Source: an uncultured Eubacteriales bacterium
GTDB lineage: Bacteria; Bacillota; Clostridia; Peptostreptococcales; Anaerovoracaceae
Length of the DNA stretch: 36,703 nucleotides
Assembly (NCBI GenBank): GCA_902776285.1
Contig: CACYPK010000020.1
Span: 1-36,703 of the forward strand
Reading direction: 5' to 3'
Position 1 is the stretch's first letter, and every line of letters starts with the position of its first letter. Both the position numbers and the translations under genes were made by a program. The notes under the pieces are model-generated. The model had not been told where the DNA came from, ran no database searches, and was given only the letters and a program-made list of their open reading frames with translations. Positions 7,503 through 14,883 of the stretch are shown piece by piece.

Positions 7503-8525
7503 ATGAGCCAGAGAAGAGACGGAAGGCTTGGCGCCGCGTGGATCGTTATATTGATCGTGCTGCCTTTCATTGCAGCCGTCATCGCGCTGGGCATCGGAAG
7601 AATGCCGATAGCCCCGGGCGAGGTCTTTGCCGTGCTTCGCGGAGCCGTCTCGGGCGGGTACAGCGGAAGCGAGCTTGTTCAGAAGACAGTCATGCAGCTG
7701 AGGCTGCCGCGCGTGCTCCTGGCAATACTTGTCGGAGCGGGACTGTCGGTCTCGGGCTGCGCTTTCCAGAGCTTATTCGCCAACCCGCTCGCCACGCCTG
7801 ACACTCTCGGAGTCGCCAGCGGCGCGGCATTCGGAGCGGCGCTCGGCATACTGCTCGGATTCGATCTCATAGGGATACAGGTCCTCGGACTCTGCATGGG
7901 AGGCTTCGCGGTCACGCTCACCTGGCTCGCGGGTTCGGGCAAGGACAGAGGCGGACTCAGCTACATAGTGCTATCGGGCATCATGATAGGTTCGCTGTTC
8001 TCCGCCCTTATATCCTTCATCAAGTTCGTGGCTGACGCCGAGTCGCAGCTGCCTGCCATTACATACTGGCTGATGGGCGGTCTCGACAAGGCCAATTACC
8101 GCACGCTGTCGCTGGGAGCGCCGGTCATAATCGCCGGTGTGATCCTCTTCATCCTGATAAGATGGCGCATGAACCTGCTGCCTCTTTCCGATGACGAGGC
8201 AAAGGCGTCGGGCGTCGACATCAGACTGCTGAGAGCGGTCACGGTGGTGGCGGCGACGGCTGTCACCGCGTCCTGCGTTTCGATGTGCGGACAGGTCGGA
8301 TGGGTCGGCCTCCTTATACCGCACATGTGCCGCATGTTATTCGGGAACAACCATCTTTCGATAGTACCGGCATCTGTGAGTTTCGGAGCCGTGTTCATGA
8401 TAATAGTAGATACGATGGCGCGCAGCATCTCCGCTGCGGAGATACCGGTGTCCATACTGACAGCCATCATAGGCGCGCCGTTCTTTATAGTCCTGATGAG
8501 AAGAAGCGGAGGCTGGCGCGTATGA
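7503..8525 (+). CDS. FecCD-family ABC transporter permease
   Basis: This 340-residue polytopic protein of the FecCD/BtuC class is the membrane channel of an importer for metal chelates (siderophores, haem, cobalamin). Typical motifs are RLPRVLLAILVGAGLSVSGC, then FANPLATPDTLGVASGA, and the later CGQVGWVGLLIPHMCRML, the conserved loop that contacts the ATPase. About ten membrane segments are expected. The stop overlaps the start of the ATPase by 4 bp (ATGA), so the two are translationally coupled. The start ATG 7503 gives a normal N-terminus with a first hydrophobic helix at about residues 10-30. The substrate is not readable; the nitrogenase-like genes in the same unit suggest a metal complex that is later reduced. 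Confidence 0.9.
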   Translation: MSQRRDGRLGAAWIVILIVLPFIAAVIALGIGRMPIAPGEVFAVLRGAVSGGYSGSELVQKTVMQLRLPRVLLAILVGAGLSVSGCAFQSLFANPLATPDTLGVASGAAFGAALGILLGFDLIGIQVLGLCMGGFAVTLTWLAGSGKDRGGLSYIVLSGIMIGSLFSALISFIKFVADAESQLPAITYWLMGGLDKANYRTLSLGAPVIIAGVILFILIRWRMNLLPLSDDEAKASGVDIRLLRAVTVVAATAVTASCVSMCGQVGWVGLLIPHMCRMLFGNNHLSIVPASVSFGAVFMIIVDTMARSISAAEIPVSILTAIIGAPFFIVLMRRSGGWRV

Positions 8526-9634
8526 GTGAGATGACAAGACAGTCCAGCACGCCGCTTCTGAAGATAGAAAACGGCAGCTTCGCGTACAAGGGCGGACCGC
8601 AGATCCTGAAGGACATAAACATAGAAATAGAGCCGGGAGAGATACTGGCTGTGCTTGGGCCTAACGGAGCAGGCAAGACCACCATGCTGAGGTGCATGAT
8701 GGACATGCTGCACTGGCAGAGCGGGCGAAGCCTTCTAAAAGGCGAGGACATACGCAGCATGCCGGCATCCAGACTCTGGCGTGTGATGGCTTACGTTCCT
8801 CAGGCAAGATCGGCGGCGCTTTCCTACACCGCGTTCCAGACTGTGCTTCTCGGAAGAAGCAGCCGCATAGGAGCCTTCTCGTCTCCGTCCGATGAAGACA
8901 TGAAGGCGGCGGAAAGGGTCATGGACAGGCTCGGGATATCGCATCTCGCGGACAAACCGTGCCATGCCATAAGCGGAGGAGAGTTTCAGATGGTCCTCAT
9001 AGCGAGGGCGATGGCAGCCGAACCGGAGATACTGGTACTGGATGAACCGGAATCGAATCTCGATTTCAAGAACCAGCTCATCGTACTCGACACGATGACG
9101 GCTCTTGCGGCGGAGGGAGTAGCCTGCGTATTCAACACGCACTATCCCGCTCACGCCCTGCAGCGGGCGGGCAAGTCGCTCATGCTGTCAAAGGAAGGGT
9201 GGAGCATCTTCGGAGAGACCACATCTGTCGTGACCGAGGACAATATCCGCAGGGCATTCGGAGTCGAAGCTCTTATAGGTGAGGTGGAGACTCCGCATAA
9301 CATAATGAAGAACGTCGTTGCTGTCGGCATAAGCGAAGACGGATCCGTAGGCGCGGACGACGCTGCGGGTCAAAGCGCCGGAGGACCGGACGCTGATGAG
9401 AAAGTGCTTGCGTCCGTGACCGTGATCATGAACGGCAACGAGCGCGCGGCCCTGGTAAATGGGGCGTTCAGGGAATACAACCATCTGCTGATCGGAAGGA
9501 TGGGCCTTCCGCACAGAAGCTCGGACAAATACATAATCAATGTCATGCTTGAAGGACCTGCCGGTGAGATCGGGGCTCTGTCGCACAGGCTGAGCCTGAT
9601 ACCGGACATAAGCGTCAAGACAACTTACGAATAA
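8522..9634 (+). CDS. ABC transporter ATPase with a C-terminal TM1266-like domain
   Basis: This 370-residue ATPase is of the FecE/BtuD class. Residues about 10-260 form the nucleotide-binding domain: Walker A GPNGAGKTT, a signature ISGGEFQ in place of LSGGQ, Walker B ILVLDEPESNLD and the switch His in NTHYP. A Gly/Ala/Asp-rich linker (about 278-293) leads to residues 297-370, which closely resemble the stand-alone TM1266-type protein encoded at 7073 (shared REYNHLLIGRMGLPHR-type core and VKTTY end). FecE proteins normally end near residue 260, so this is a domain fusion. By analogy with the C-terminal regulatory domain of MetN it could gate transport in response to ligand; that is inference. 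The start overlaps the permease stop; GGAGG lies upstream. Confidence 0.88.
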   Translation: MSEMTRQSSTPLLKIENGSFAYKGGPQILKDINIEIEPGEILAVLGPNGAGKTTMLRCMMDMLHWQSGRSLLKGEDIRSMPASRLWRVMAYVPQARSAALSYTAFQTVLLGRSSRIGAFSSPSDEDMKAAERVMDRLGISHLADKPCHAISGGEFQMVLIARAMAAEPEILVLDEPESNLDFKNQLIVLDTMTALAAEGVACVFNTHYPAHALQRAGKSLMLSKEGWSIFGETTSVVTEDNIRRAFGVEALIGEVETPHNIMKNVVAVGISEDGSVGADDAAGQSAGGPDADEKVLASVTVIMNGNERAALVNGAFREYNHLLIGRMGLPHRSSDKYIINVMLEGPAGEIGALSHRLSLIPDISVKTTYE

Positions 9635-9682
9635 TGAAGAGGCCGGCCGCGCATGCGGCAGGCAGCGGGAAAGGAAATCATA

Positions 9683-10453
9683 ATGATCAAAATAGCGGTT
9701 TACGGAAAAGGCGGGATAGGCAAGTCGACCACGGTGTCGAACGTGTCGGCCGCGCTCGCGGATATGGGCTACAAGGTGATGCAGATAGGTTGCGATCCTA
9801 AAGCTGACTCGACGCAGAGTCTCCACCACGCAAGCGATATACGGACCGTGCTCGAGCTGGTAAGGGAGCGCAAGAACGACTTTGAACTCAGCGACATGGT
9901 GCGCGAGGGCTACGGCGGAGTCATCTGCGTGGAGGCGGGCGGACCGACTCCGGGACTCGGATGTGCCGGGCGCGGGATCATCGCCGCGCTGGACAAGCTG
10001 AAAGAGAAAGGCGCTTATGAGACATTCAAGCCTGACGTCGTCATTTACGACGTTTTGGGAGATGTTGTATGCGGAGGCTTTTCGATGCCTATGCGCGGCG
10101 GCTACGCGGACAAGGTGTTCGTGATAACCTCGGGCGAGAACATGGCCATCCATGCCGCCGCGAACATCGCGGTAGCGCTCGACGGATTCAAGGACAGGGG
10201 TTACGCCTCCCTGGGCGGCATCATACTCAACCGCCGCAACGTCAGGGACGAGGACGCGAAGGTCGCGGAACTCGCCTCAGACATAAAGTCGGAAGTCATA
10301 GGCGAACTGAGCCGCAGCGAAACGGTCACCGATGCCGAGGACCTGGGCATGACTGTCATCGAGGCGTTCCCGGACAGTGAGATGGCCGGTGAATACCGAA
10401 CGCTTGCTAAGAAGATGCTTGAGATCTGCAATTCGGAAATAAGAAAATGCTGA
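9683..10453 (+). CDS. NifH-like Fe protein of a nitrogenase-like system
   Basis: This 256-residue ATP-dependent electron donor is of the NifH/BchL/CfbC family. It has the P-loop [10 protein letters not shown] (7-16), switch I-type GCDPKADST (36-44), Cys94 in [12 protein letters not shown] and Cys130 in [12 protein letters not shown]. The two Cys bind the bridging [4Fe-4S] cluster of the homodimer. It is shorter than nitrogenase NifH (about 270-295). The partner genes downstream are distant NifD and NifK relatives, so this is very probably not dinitrogenase reductase. It overlaps the NifD-like gene by 7 bp. ATG 9683 is chosen over 9653 because GGGAAAGG sits 8 bp upstream and it gives the canonical [11 protein letters not shown] start. 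Confidence 0.9.
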   Translation: MIKIAVYGKGGIGKSTTVSNVSAALADMGYKVMQIGCDPKADSTQSLHHASDIRTVLELVRERKNDFELSDMVREGYGGVICVEAGGPTPGLGCAGRGIIAALDKLKEKGAYETFKPDVVIYDVLGDVVCGGFSMPMRGGYADKVFVITSGENMAIHAAANIAVALDGFKDRGYASLGGIILNRRNVRDEDAKVAELASDIKSEVIGELSRSETVTDAEDLGMTVIEAFPDSEMAGEYRTLAKKMLEICNSEIRKC

Positions 10454-11826
10454 AGAAAGTAAATGAGAAACAGAATACAAGGCTGAGCGCGGATGAGATA
10501 CCGCACGTGAGAATAGCGGACGCGAACTTCCCGGCGCCGTTCAGGTCGGGGCTGGAGTACTCATCTCCGGCCCGCGGCACGTGGAACATAGTCCACACCG
10601 GGATGCTCATCCCGGAGGCACACGAAATCTTCGTGTGCGCCGCGGGCTGCCTGCGCGGAGTCGTTCTTACGGCTGCTGAGATGGGCGCTCAGGACAGATT
10701 CTCGACGGTCGCGGTCAGAGAGAACAATCTGCTCGACGGCGACATGGAGGACCTTGTCATAGAGGGAGTCACGGATATAATCAACAAGCTCCCGAAGCGG
10801 CCGCCGGCAGTGCTGGTGTATACGAGCTGCGTGCATCACTTCACGGGCGTAGACCTTGACATGATCTACGCGACACTCAGGAGCCGCTTCCCGGACATCG
10901 ACTTCACCGACTGCTACATGAACCCGATCATGCGAAAGAGCGGGCTCACTCCGGACCAGCTGATGCGCTCGCGCCTCTACATGCTGCTGCACGAGCGCGA
11001 AAAGGATCCGAACGCTGTTGCCATAATCGGCAACGATCTTCCGACCGATGAGGACAGCGACCTTATGCGCGTACTGAAAGGCGCGGGCCTTAAGGTGCAC
11101 GAGATCACATCCTGCAAAAACTACGCGGAATATCAGGAGATGGCGGAGAGCAGTGTCTATATGTCGTACAACCCGGACGCCGCTCCCGGCGGTGACATGC
11201 TTGCCGAAAGACTCGGCGGCACTCACTACGCGCTCAGGTTCAGCTTCGACTACGATGAGATAGACGGGACCTTTGCGGGACTCGCCGGCGCGCTCGGCAT
11301 AGAGCCGCGCGGCAAAGAAGAGATCGCCTCGCTCAGAGCGGAATGCGAAAAAGAACTGGCAGAGACTAAAAAGCTTATCGGAGATACTCCGGTGAGCATC
11401 GACTATACATTCTGCCCGAGACCTCTCGGACTGGCAAGACTGCTGCTCGACCACGGGATCAATGTCACTAAGGTGTACGTTGACGGCATCCCGGGCGCTG
11501 ACAGGCCGGCATTCGACAGCCTGCGCAAAGACCATCCGGAGCTTTTGCTCTATCCTACGGTCCATCCGGGCATGAGGTTCGCCAGGACCGCGAACGTGTC
11601 AGAAGATGATACTGCGCGCAAAGTAAGAATGCTCGCCATCGGCCAGAAGGCGGCGGCTTTCGAAGAAACGGATCATTTCGTCAATGTAGTAGAGGGCGGC
11701 GGCATGACCGGCTATGAGGCAGTCACGAGAACGTGCAGACTTATGCGCGAGGCATTCCTTGAAAAAAAGGAGATGCGTGAACTGGTGCAGGTCAAGGGCC
11801 TGGGCTGCGAGATCTGCGTAAGGTAA
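10447..11826 (+). CDS. NifD-like (nitrogenase component 1) protein
   Basis: This 459-residue member of the oxidoreductase/nitrogenase component 1 family (PF00148) is the presumed catalytic alpha subunit fed by the Fe protein. Probable cluster-ligand Cys are Cys64 and Cys68 in [10 protein letters not shown] and Cys128 in [10 protein letters not shown]; the latter matches the position of NifD Cys154. I see no equivalent of NifD Cys275, nor a clear match to the His442 segment, so an FeMo-cofactor is unlikely. The C-terminus ([13 protein letters not shown]) keeps the family fold. The active site may bind another substrate, such as a tetrapyrrole as in BchNB and CfbD. The gene overlaps the NifH-like gene and precedes the NifK-like gene by 36 bp. 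Confidence 0.85.
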   Translation: MLKKVNEKQNTRLSADEIPHVRIADANFPAPFRSGLEYSSPARGTWNIVHTGMLIPEAHEIFVCAAGCLRGVVLTAAEMGAQDRFSTVAVRENNLLDGDMEDLVIEGVTDIINKLPKRPPAVLVYTSCVHHFTGVDLDMIYATLRSRFPDIDFTDCYMNPIMRKSGLTPDQLMRSRLYMLLHEREKDPNAVAIIGNDLPTDEDSDLMRVLKGAGLKVHEITSCKNYAEYQEMAESSVYMSYNPDAAPGGDMLAERLGGTHYALRFSFDYDEIDGTFAGLAGALGIEPRGKEEIASLRAECEKELAETKKLIGDTPVSIDYTFCPRPLGLARLLLDHGINVTKVYVDGIPGADRPAFDSLRKDHPELLLYPTVHPGMRFARTANVSEDDTARKVRMLAIGQKAAAFEETDHFVNVVEGGGMTGYEAVTRTCRLMREAFLEKKEMRELVQVKGLGCEICVR

Positions 11827-11862
11827 ACGAATGAAAGGGCAGCAAAAGCCCGGAGAAAAAGA

Positions 11863-13248
11863 ATGAAACAGACGGCAAGGATAATATCGACATATTCGGC
11901 GGACGTGATGGGCGTATGCTCGGCGCTGTTTGAGCTTGGCGGAATGACCGTGATGCACGACGCGTCGGGCTGCAATTCGACATACACGACGCATGACGAG
12001 CCGCGCTGGTACGACATGGACAGCATGGTCTACATATCCGGCATCAGCGAGATGGAAGCGATAATGGGCGATGATGAAAAGCTCATAAGCGATATCGTTG
12101 ACGCGGCGGAGAAACTGAAACCGGCTTTTATCGCGATAGCCGGCACGCCGATCCCGACCATGACGGGCTTCGACTTCGAAGCGGTAGCCGCGGTCATAGA
12201 GCAAAGGACGGGCATACCGAGCTTCGGCTTCCCGACTACGGGCATGAACACATATATACACGGAGCCTCGATGGCTCTCGCGGGCATCGCAGAGCGCTTC
12301 GTGGATGAGCCGGATGCGGATGATACCGGAAACGGTACGCTGCAAATGTCCCCGCGGCAGATAATGTCCGTCGTGGACAGCTGCTGCAGAAAGCCGAATG
12401 GGATCACGGTGAACATACTCGGACTCACGCCGCTGGATTTCTCGATCAACGGGCAGGATGATTCCATAGTACAGTGGCTCGAGAACGAGGGCTTTGAAGT
12501 CGTTTCGAAATGGGCGATGGGAAGCAGCCTCGATGAGATAGGGAACTCGGCAAAAGCGGACGTCAACCTTGTGGTCTCGGCAGCGGGACTCGGCGCGGCC
12601 AAAGTACTGTATGAAAGATTCGGCATGCCGTACGCAATAGGCGTCCCGATCGGAAACGAACTGCCGGGTCTGCTGGCGGATCAGATCATCATCAACGTGC
12701 GCAAGTTCAGAGAGATGGATGCCTCCGCTACGGAAAAAGCTCCGTTTGAGGCAAGGGAGATAGGCGTGGACTCCGGCTTATTCCTTGACGGAAGCTGCAG
12801 CAGTAGCGTGAGCGCTAACTGCAGCAGTAGCGTGAGCACTAACTACAGCAGGAACGTGAGCACATATGAAGAAGGTTTCGCTGCCGTGATCGGCGAGGGA
12901 GTCTTCTCGCTGTCGCTCGCGAGCTCTATCGAAATGGAGTGCGGCATCCCGGCCAAGGTCCTCTGCGCCACTGAATGTCCTGAGGGCATCCTCAGAGAAT
13001 GCGACCGGCTGACCCCTGACGAGGACGACATCATACCGGAACTTGAAGGCGCGGCCTATGTAATCGCCGACCCGCTGTACAAGCCTATCGTTCCTGAAAG
13101 CGCAAAGTTCATTCCGCTCCCGAGCGAGGCGTTCTCCGGCAGGCTCTATCGTGACGATATACCAAATCTGATAGAAGACTTCGATCAACTATCCGATCAA
13201 CTAGCCGATCAACTATCCGATCAAATATCCGGTTTCGGGCAGATTTGA
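11863..13248 (+). CDS. NifK-like (nitrogenase component 1) protein with repeat insertions
   Basis: This 461-residue component 1 family protein is the presumed beta subunit of the preceding NifD-like protein. The N-terminal pair Cys19 (GVCSALFELGG) and Cys37 (DASGCNSTY) matches NifK Cys70 and Cys95. The third position, NifK Cys153, reads GTPIPTMTGFD with no Cys, so at most two cluster ligands come from this subunit. Two low-complexity stretches look recently expanded: three copies of an 8-residue Ser-rich repeat (DNA 12793-12864) and four copies of DQLS/DQLA at the C-terminus (13182-13229). Both keep the frame. A downstream array of inverted repeats separates it from the binding-protein gene. 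GGAGA lies upstream of the ATG. Confidence 0.82.
   Translation: MKQTARIISTYSADVMGVCSALFELGGMTVMHDASGCNSTYTTHDEPRWYDMDSMVYISGISEMEAIMGDDEKLISDIVDAAEKLKPAFIAIAGTPIPTMTGFDFEAVAAVIEQRTGIPSFGFPTTGMNTYIHGASMALAGIAERFVDEPDADDTGNGTLQMSPRQIMSVVDSCCRKPNGITVNILGLTPLDFSINGQDDSIVQWLENEGFEVVSKWAMGSSLDEIGNSAKADVNLVVSAAGLGAAKVLYERFGMPYAIGVPIGNELPGLLADQIIINVRKFREMDASATEKAPFEAREIGVDSGLFLDGSCSSSVSANCSSSVSTNYSRNVSTYEEGFAAVIGEGVFSLSLASSIEMECGIPAKVLCATECPEGILRECDRLTPDEDDIIPELEGAAYVIADPLYKPIVPESAKFIPLPSEAFSGRLYRDDIPNLIEDFDQLSDQLADQLSDQISGFGQI
12793..12864 (+). repeat. 24-bp tandem repeat, three copies, in the NifK-like gene
   Basis: Three adjacent 24-bp units (12793-12816, 12817-12840, 12841-12864) encode variants of CSSSVSTN. 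The first two are nearly identical and the third has diverged. The insert is Ser-rich, hydrophilic and probably a surface loop. The repeat number may vary between strains. Confidence 0.9.
13182..13229 (+). repeat. 12-bp tandem repeat, four copies, at the 3' end of the NifK-like gene
   Basis: Four 12-bp units of the form CGATCAACTATC encode the tetrapeptide DQLS (or DQLA, DQIS) just before the stop codon. They give a short acidic, probably helical tail. In-frame slippage is expected at such a repeat. Confidence 0.9.
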
Positions 13249-13297
13249 GAAGGATTTGATAAATCGGGGTAGGTATAGAGCCGGGATGCATCCAATA

Positions 13298-13569
13298 TTA
13301 CGAACAAACAGTGCCAAATAGGGAAATCGTTCGTAATAGACACTGATTTATTAGGTACAATCACAACATTCATGCGCCAATGTTCGTAATAATAATTGAT
13401 TTATTACGAACAATCGGGTCATTCACATGCGAATGTATGTAATGATTCGGCCAAAACACGGCTATTTGACACGCAAATTATGAACATAAAGCACCTAGAG
13501 TGGCGATTGTACGTAATGATCACAACATTTTTACGAACAATCAAGGCATTCATGCGCCAATGTTCGTAA
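13298..13569. repeat. Phased array of alternating inverted repeats (TTACGAAC/GTTCGTAA)
   Basis: Ten copies of an 8-bp motif alternate strictly between TTACGAAC (R) and GTTCGTAA (F), some with one to three changes. R starts: 13298, 13351, 13404, 13478, 13531. F starts: 13329, 13382, 13435, 13509, 13562. R-to-F distance is 31 bp in all five pairs. F-to-R distance is 22 bp three times and 43 bp once. Longer identity surrounds some pairs, for example CATTCATGCGCCAATG before the F motif at 13382 and 13562. The F13382/R13404 pair forms a 12-bp perfect stem with an 8-nt loop. The array fills the 361-bp gap before the substrate-binding-protein gene, whose AAAGGAGG site follows at once. I see no gene here. 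Confidence 0.9.
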
Positions 13570-13609
13570 TAATCATAACAGTATTATTTTTTAAAGGAGG
13601 TTTCTGATT

Positions 13610-14782
13610 ATGAAGAGTATTCTGAGTAAGAAGAACAGCAAGTTAAAACTCTTTGCCTTAATGATGGCGCTTATGATGGCCGTCATGCCGCTTGCGGCTT
13701 GCGGATCCGGAAACAGCGACGGAGAAGAGCCTGCTGAAGCGGCTGAGACAACTAACACAATTACCGTCACAGACCATGCTGACAAGCAGGTAGAGGTTCC
13801 TGCGGACATTCAGAGGATCGCGGTGTGCGACATCTATCCGCTGCCGAGCGTACTGGCAGTCTTCTTCGACTCCGCTGACAAGATCGTCGGCATGCCGGCA
13901 CCATCGATGACAGCCGCGCAGAACGGATTGCTTGGTCAGCTCTATCCTGAGATCCTGAATGCGGAAACAGGCTACATCGAGGACGTGAATGTCAACATGG
14001 AAGAGCTCGCAAAGCTCGAGCCGGATGTCGTTTTCTACAGCGCATCGAGTCCTGAACTCGGCGACCAACTGACTAACGCAGGTTTTGCCGCAGTAGCGAT
14101 ATCCGTGAACAAGTGGGATTACAACTGCATCGAGACACTCAACAACTGGATCTCTCTGCTGAGCCAGATGTTCCCTGACAGCGACAAGGCTGCCATCGTA
14201 GAGGAGAAGTCCAACGCGATGTACGACATGGTGCAGGAGAGGGTCAAGGACATCCCTGACGAGGAGAGAGCCAACGCGTTCTTCCTGTTCCAGTACAGCG
14301 ACGCGACCCTGCTGACTTCGGGACAGCAGTTCTTTGGCCAGTGGTGGGCTGACGCCATAGGAGCTAAGAATGTCGCGCAGGAGCTGTCGACTGACAACTC
14401 GGTCGCGGTCAACATGGAGCAGGTCTACTCGTGGAATCCTGACCTTATATTCATGACAAACTTCAACACATACTATCCTGATGACCTGTACAACAACACC
14501 GTTGAAGGCTACGACTGGAGCGCGGTAAAGGCAGTGCAGGATCAGAGAGTTTACAAGATGCCGCTTGGCATGTACAGGAGCTACACCCCGGGAGTTGACT
14601 GCCCGGTCACGCTGCTGTGGATGGCAAAGACAGCATACCCTGAGAAATTTGAGGATGTGGATGTCATTGCCGAGGCCAAGGCATACTATAAGGAAGTCTT
14701 CGGCATCGATCTTTCTGACGAGCAGGCGCAGTCGATATTCGAGCCGGTCCAGAGCGCGGGCGGTGGATTCGCGTATCAGTAA
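13610..14782 (+). CDS. Substrate-binding lipoprotein of the FecB/BtuF-type ABC importer
   Basis: This is a 390-residue secreted lipoprotein. It has a signal peptide with lipobox LAAC (Cys31), an acidic linker, then a TroA/FecB-like fold with the typical opening ITVTDHADKQVEVPADIQRIAV and the later KLEPDVVFY. It should capture the substrate of the permease and ATPase encoded at 7503-9634, since no other binding protein is present. The segment near residues 240-260 is rich in Trp, Phe and Gln (QQFFGQWWADAIG), suggesting an aromatic pocket that could suit a large chelate. Separation from the transporter genes by the inverted-repeat array suggests separate or amplified expression. AAAGGAGG at 13594 gives an ideal ribosome-binding site. 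A strong terminator follows. Confidence 0.88.
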   Translation: MKSILSKKNSKLKLFALMMALMMAVMPLAACGSGNSDGEEPAEAAETTNTITVTDHADKQVEVPADIQRIAVCDIYPLPSVLAVFFDSADKIVGMPAPSMTAAQNGLLGQLYPEILNAETGYIEDVNVNMEELAKLEPDVVFYSASSPELGDQLTNAGFAAVAISVNKWDYNCIETLNNWISLLSQMFPDSDKAAIVEEKSNAMYDMVQERVKDIPDEERANAFFLFQYSDATLLTSGQQFFGQWWADAIGAKNVAQELSTDNSVAVNMEQVYSWNPDLIFMTNFNTYYPDDLYNNTVEGYDWSAVKAVQDQRVYKMPLGMYRSYTPGVDCPVTLLWMAKTAYPEKFEDVDVIAEAKAYYKEVFGIDLSDEQAQSIFEPVQSAGGGFAYQ

Positions 14783-14800
14783 AGACATGTGCAAACTGCA

Positions 14801-14826
14801 GGCCGCGGATTCGTCCGCGGCCTTTT
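14801..14826 (+). terminator. Rho-independent terminator after the binding-protein gene
   Basis: GGCCGCGGA pairs perfectly with TCCGCGGCC around a TTCG tetraloop and is followed by TTTT. This is a textbook stable terminator ending the nitrogenase-like/transport cluster. Confidence 0.92.
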
Positions 14827-14827
14827 G

Positions 14828-14836
14828 TGTTATAAT
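14828..14836 (+). promoter_or_regulatory. Extended -10 promoter for the lipase-like gene
   Basis: TGT-TATAAT matches an extended -10 element directly after the preceding terminator, about 48 bp upstream of the ATG at 14884. No good -35 hexamer is visible because the terminator hairpin occupies that position. Confidence 0.45.
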
Positions 14837-14883
14837 TTCATCATTCGAAGGGCACATTCTGGAGGAATAAAAGAGGAACATAT

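Noticed and set aside
8285..8521. N-terminal extension of the ABC ATPase
   Set aside because: It would overlap the permease gene in another frame and shows no conserved character; ATG 8522 gives a normal ATPase start with an ATGA overlap.
9683..13248. A true nitrogenase (nifHDK)
   Set aside because: The NifD-like protein lacks recognisable FeMo-cofactor ligands, the NifK-like protein lacks one P-cluster Cys, and no nifB, nifE or nifN is present.
13298..13569. CRISPR array
   Set aside because: Repeats are only 8 bp, alternate in orientation and are imperfect; there are no long direct repeats or variable spacers. The same argument applies to the arrays at 24715 and 32496.
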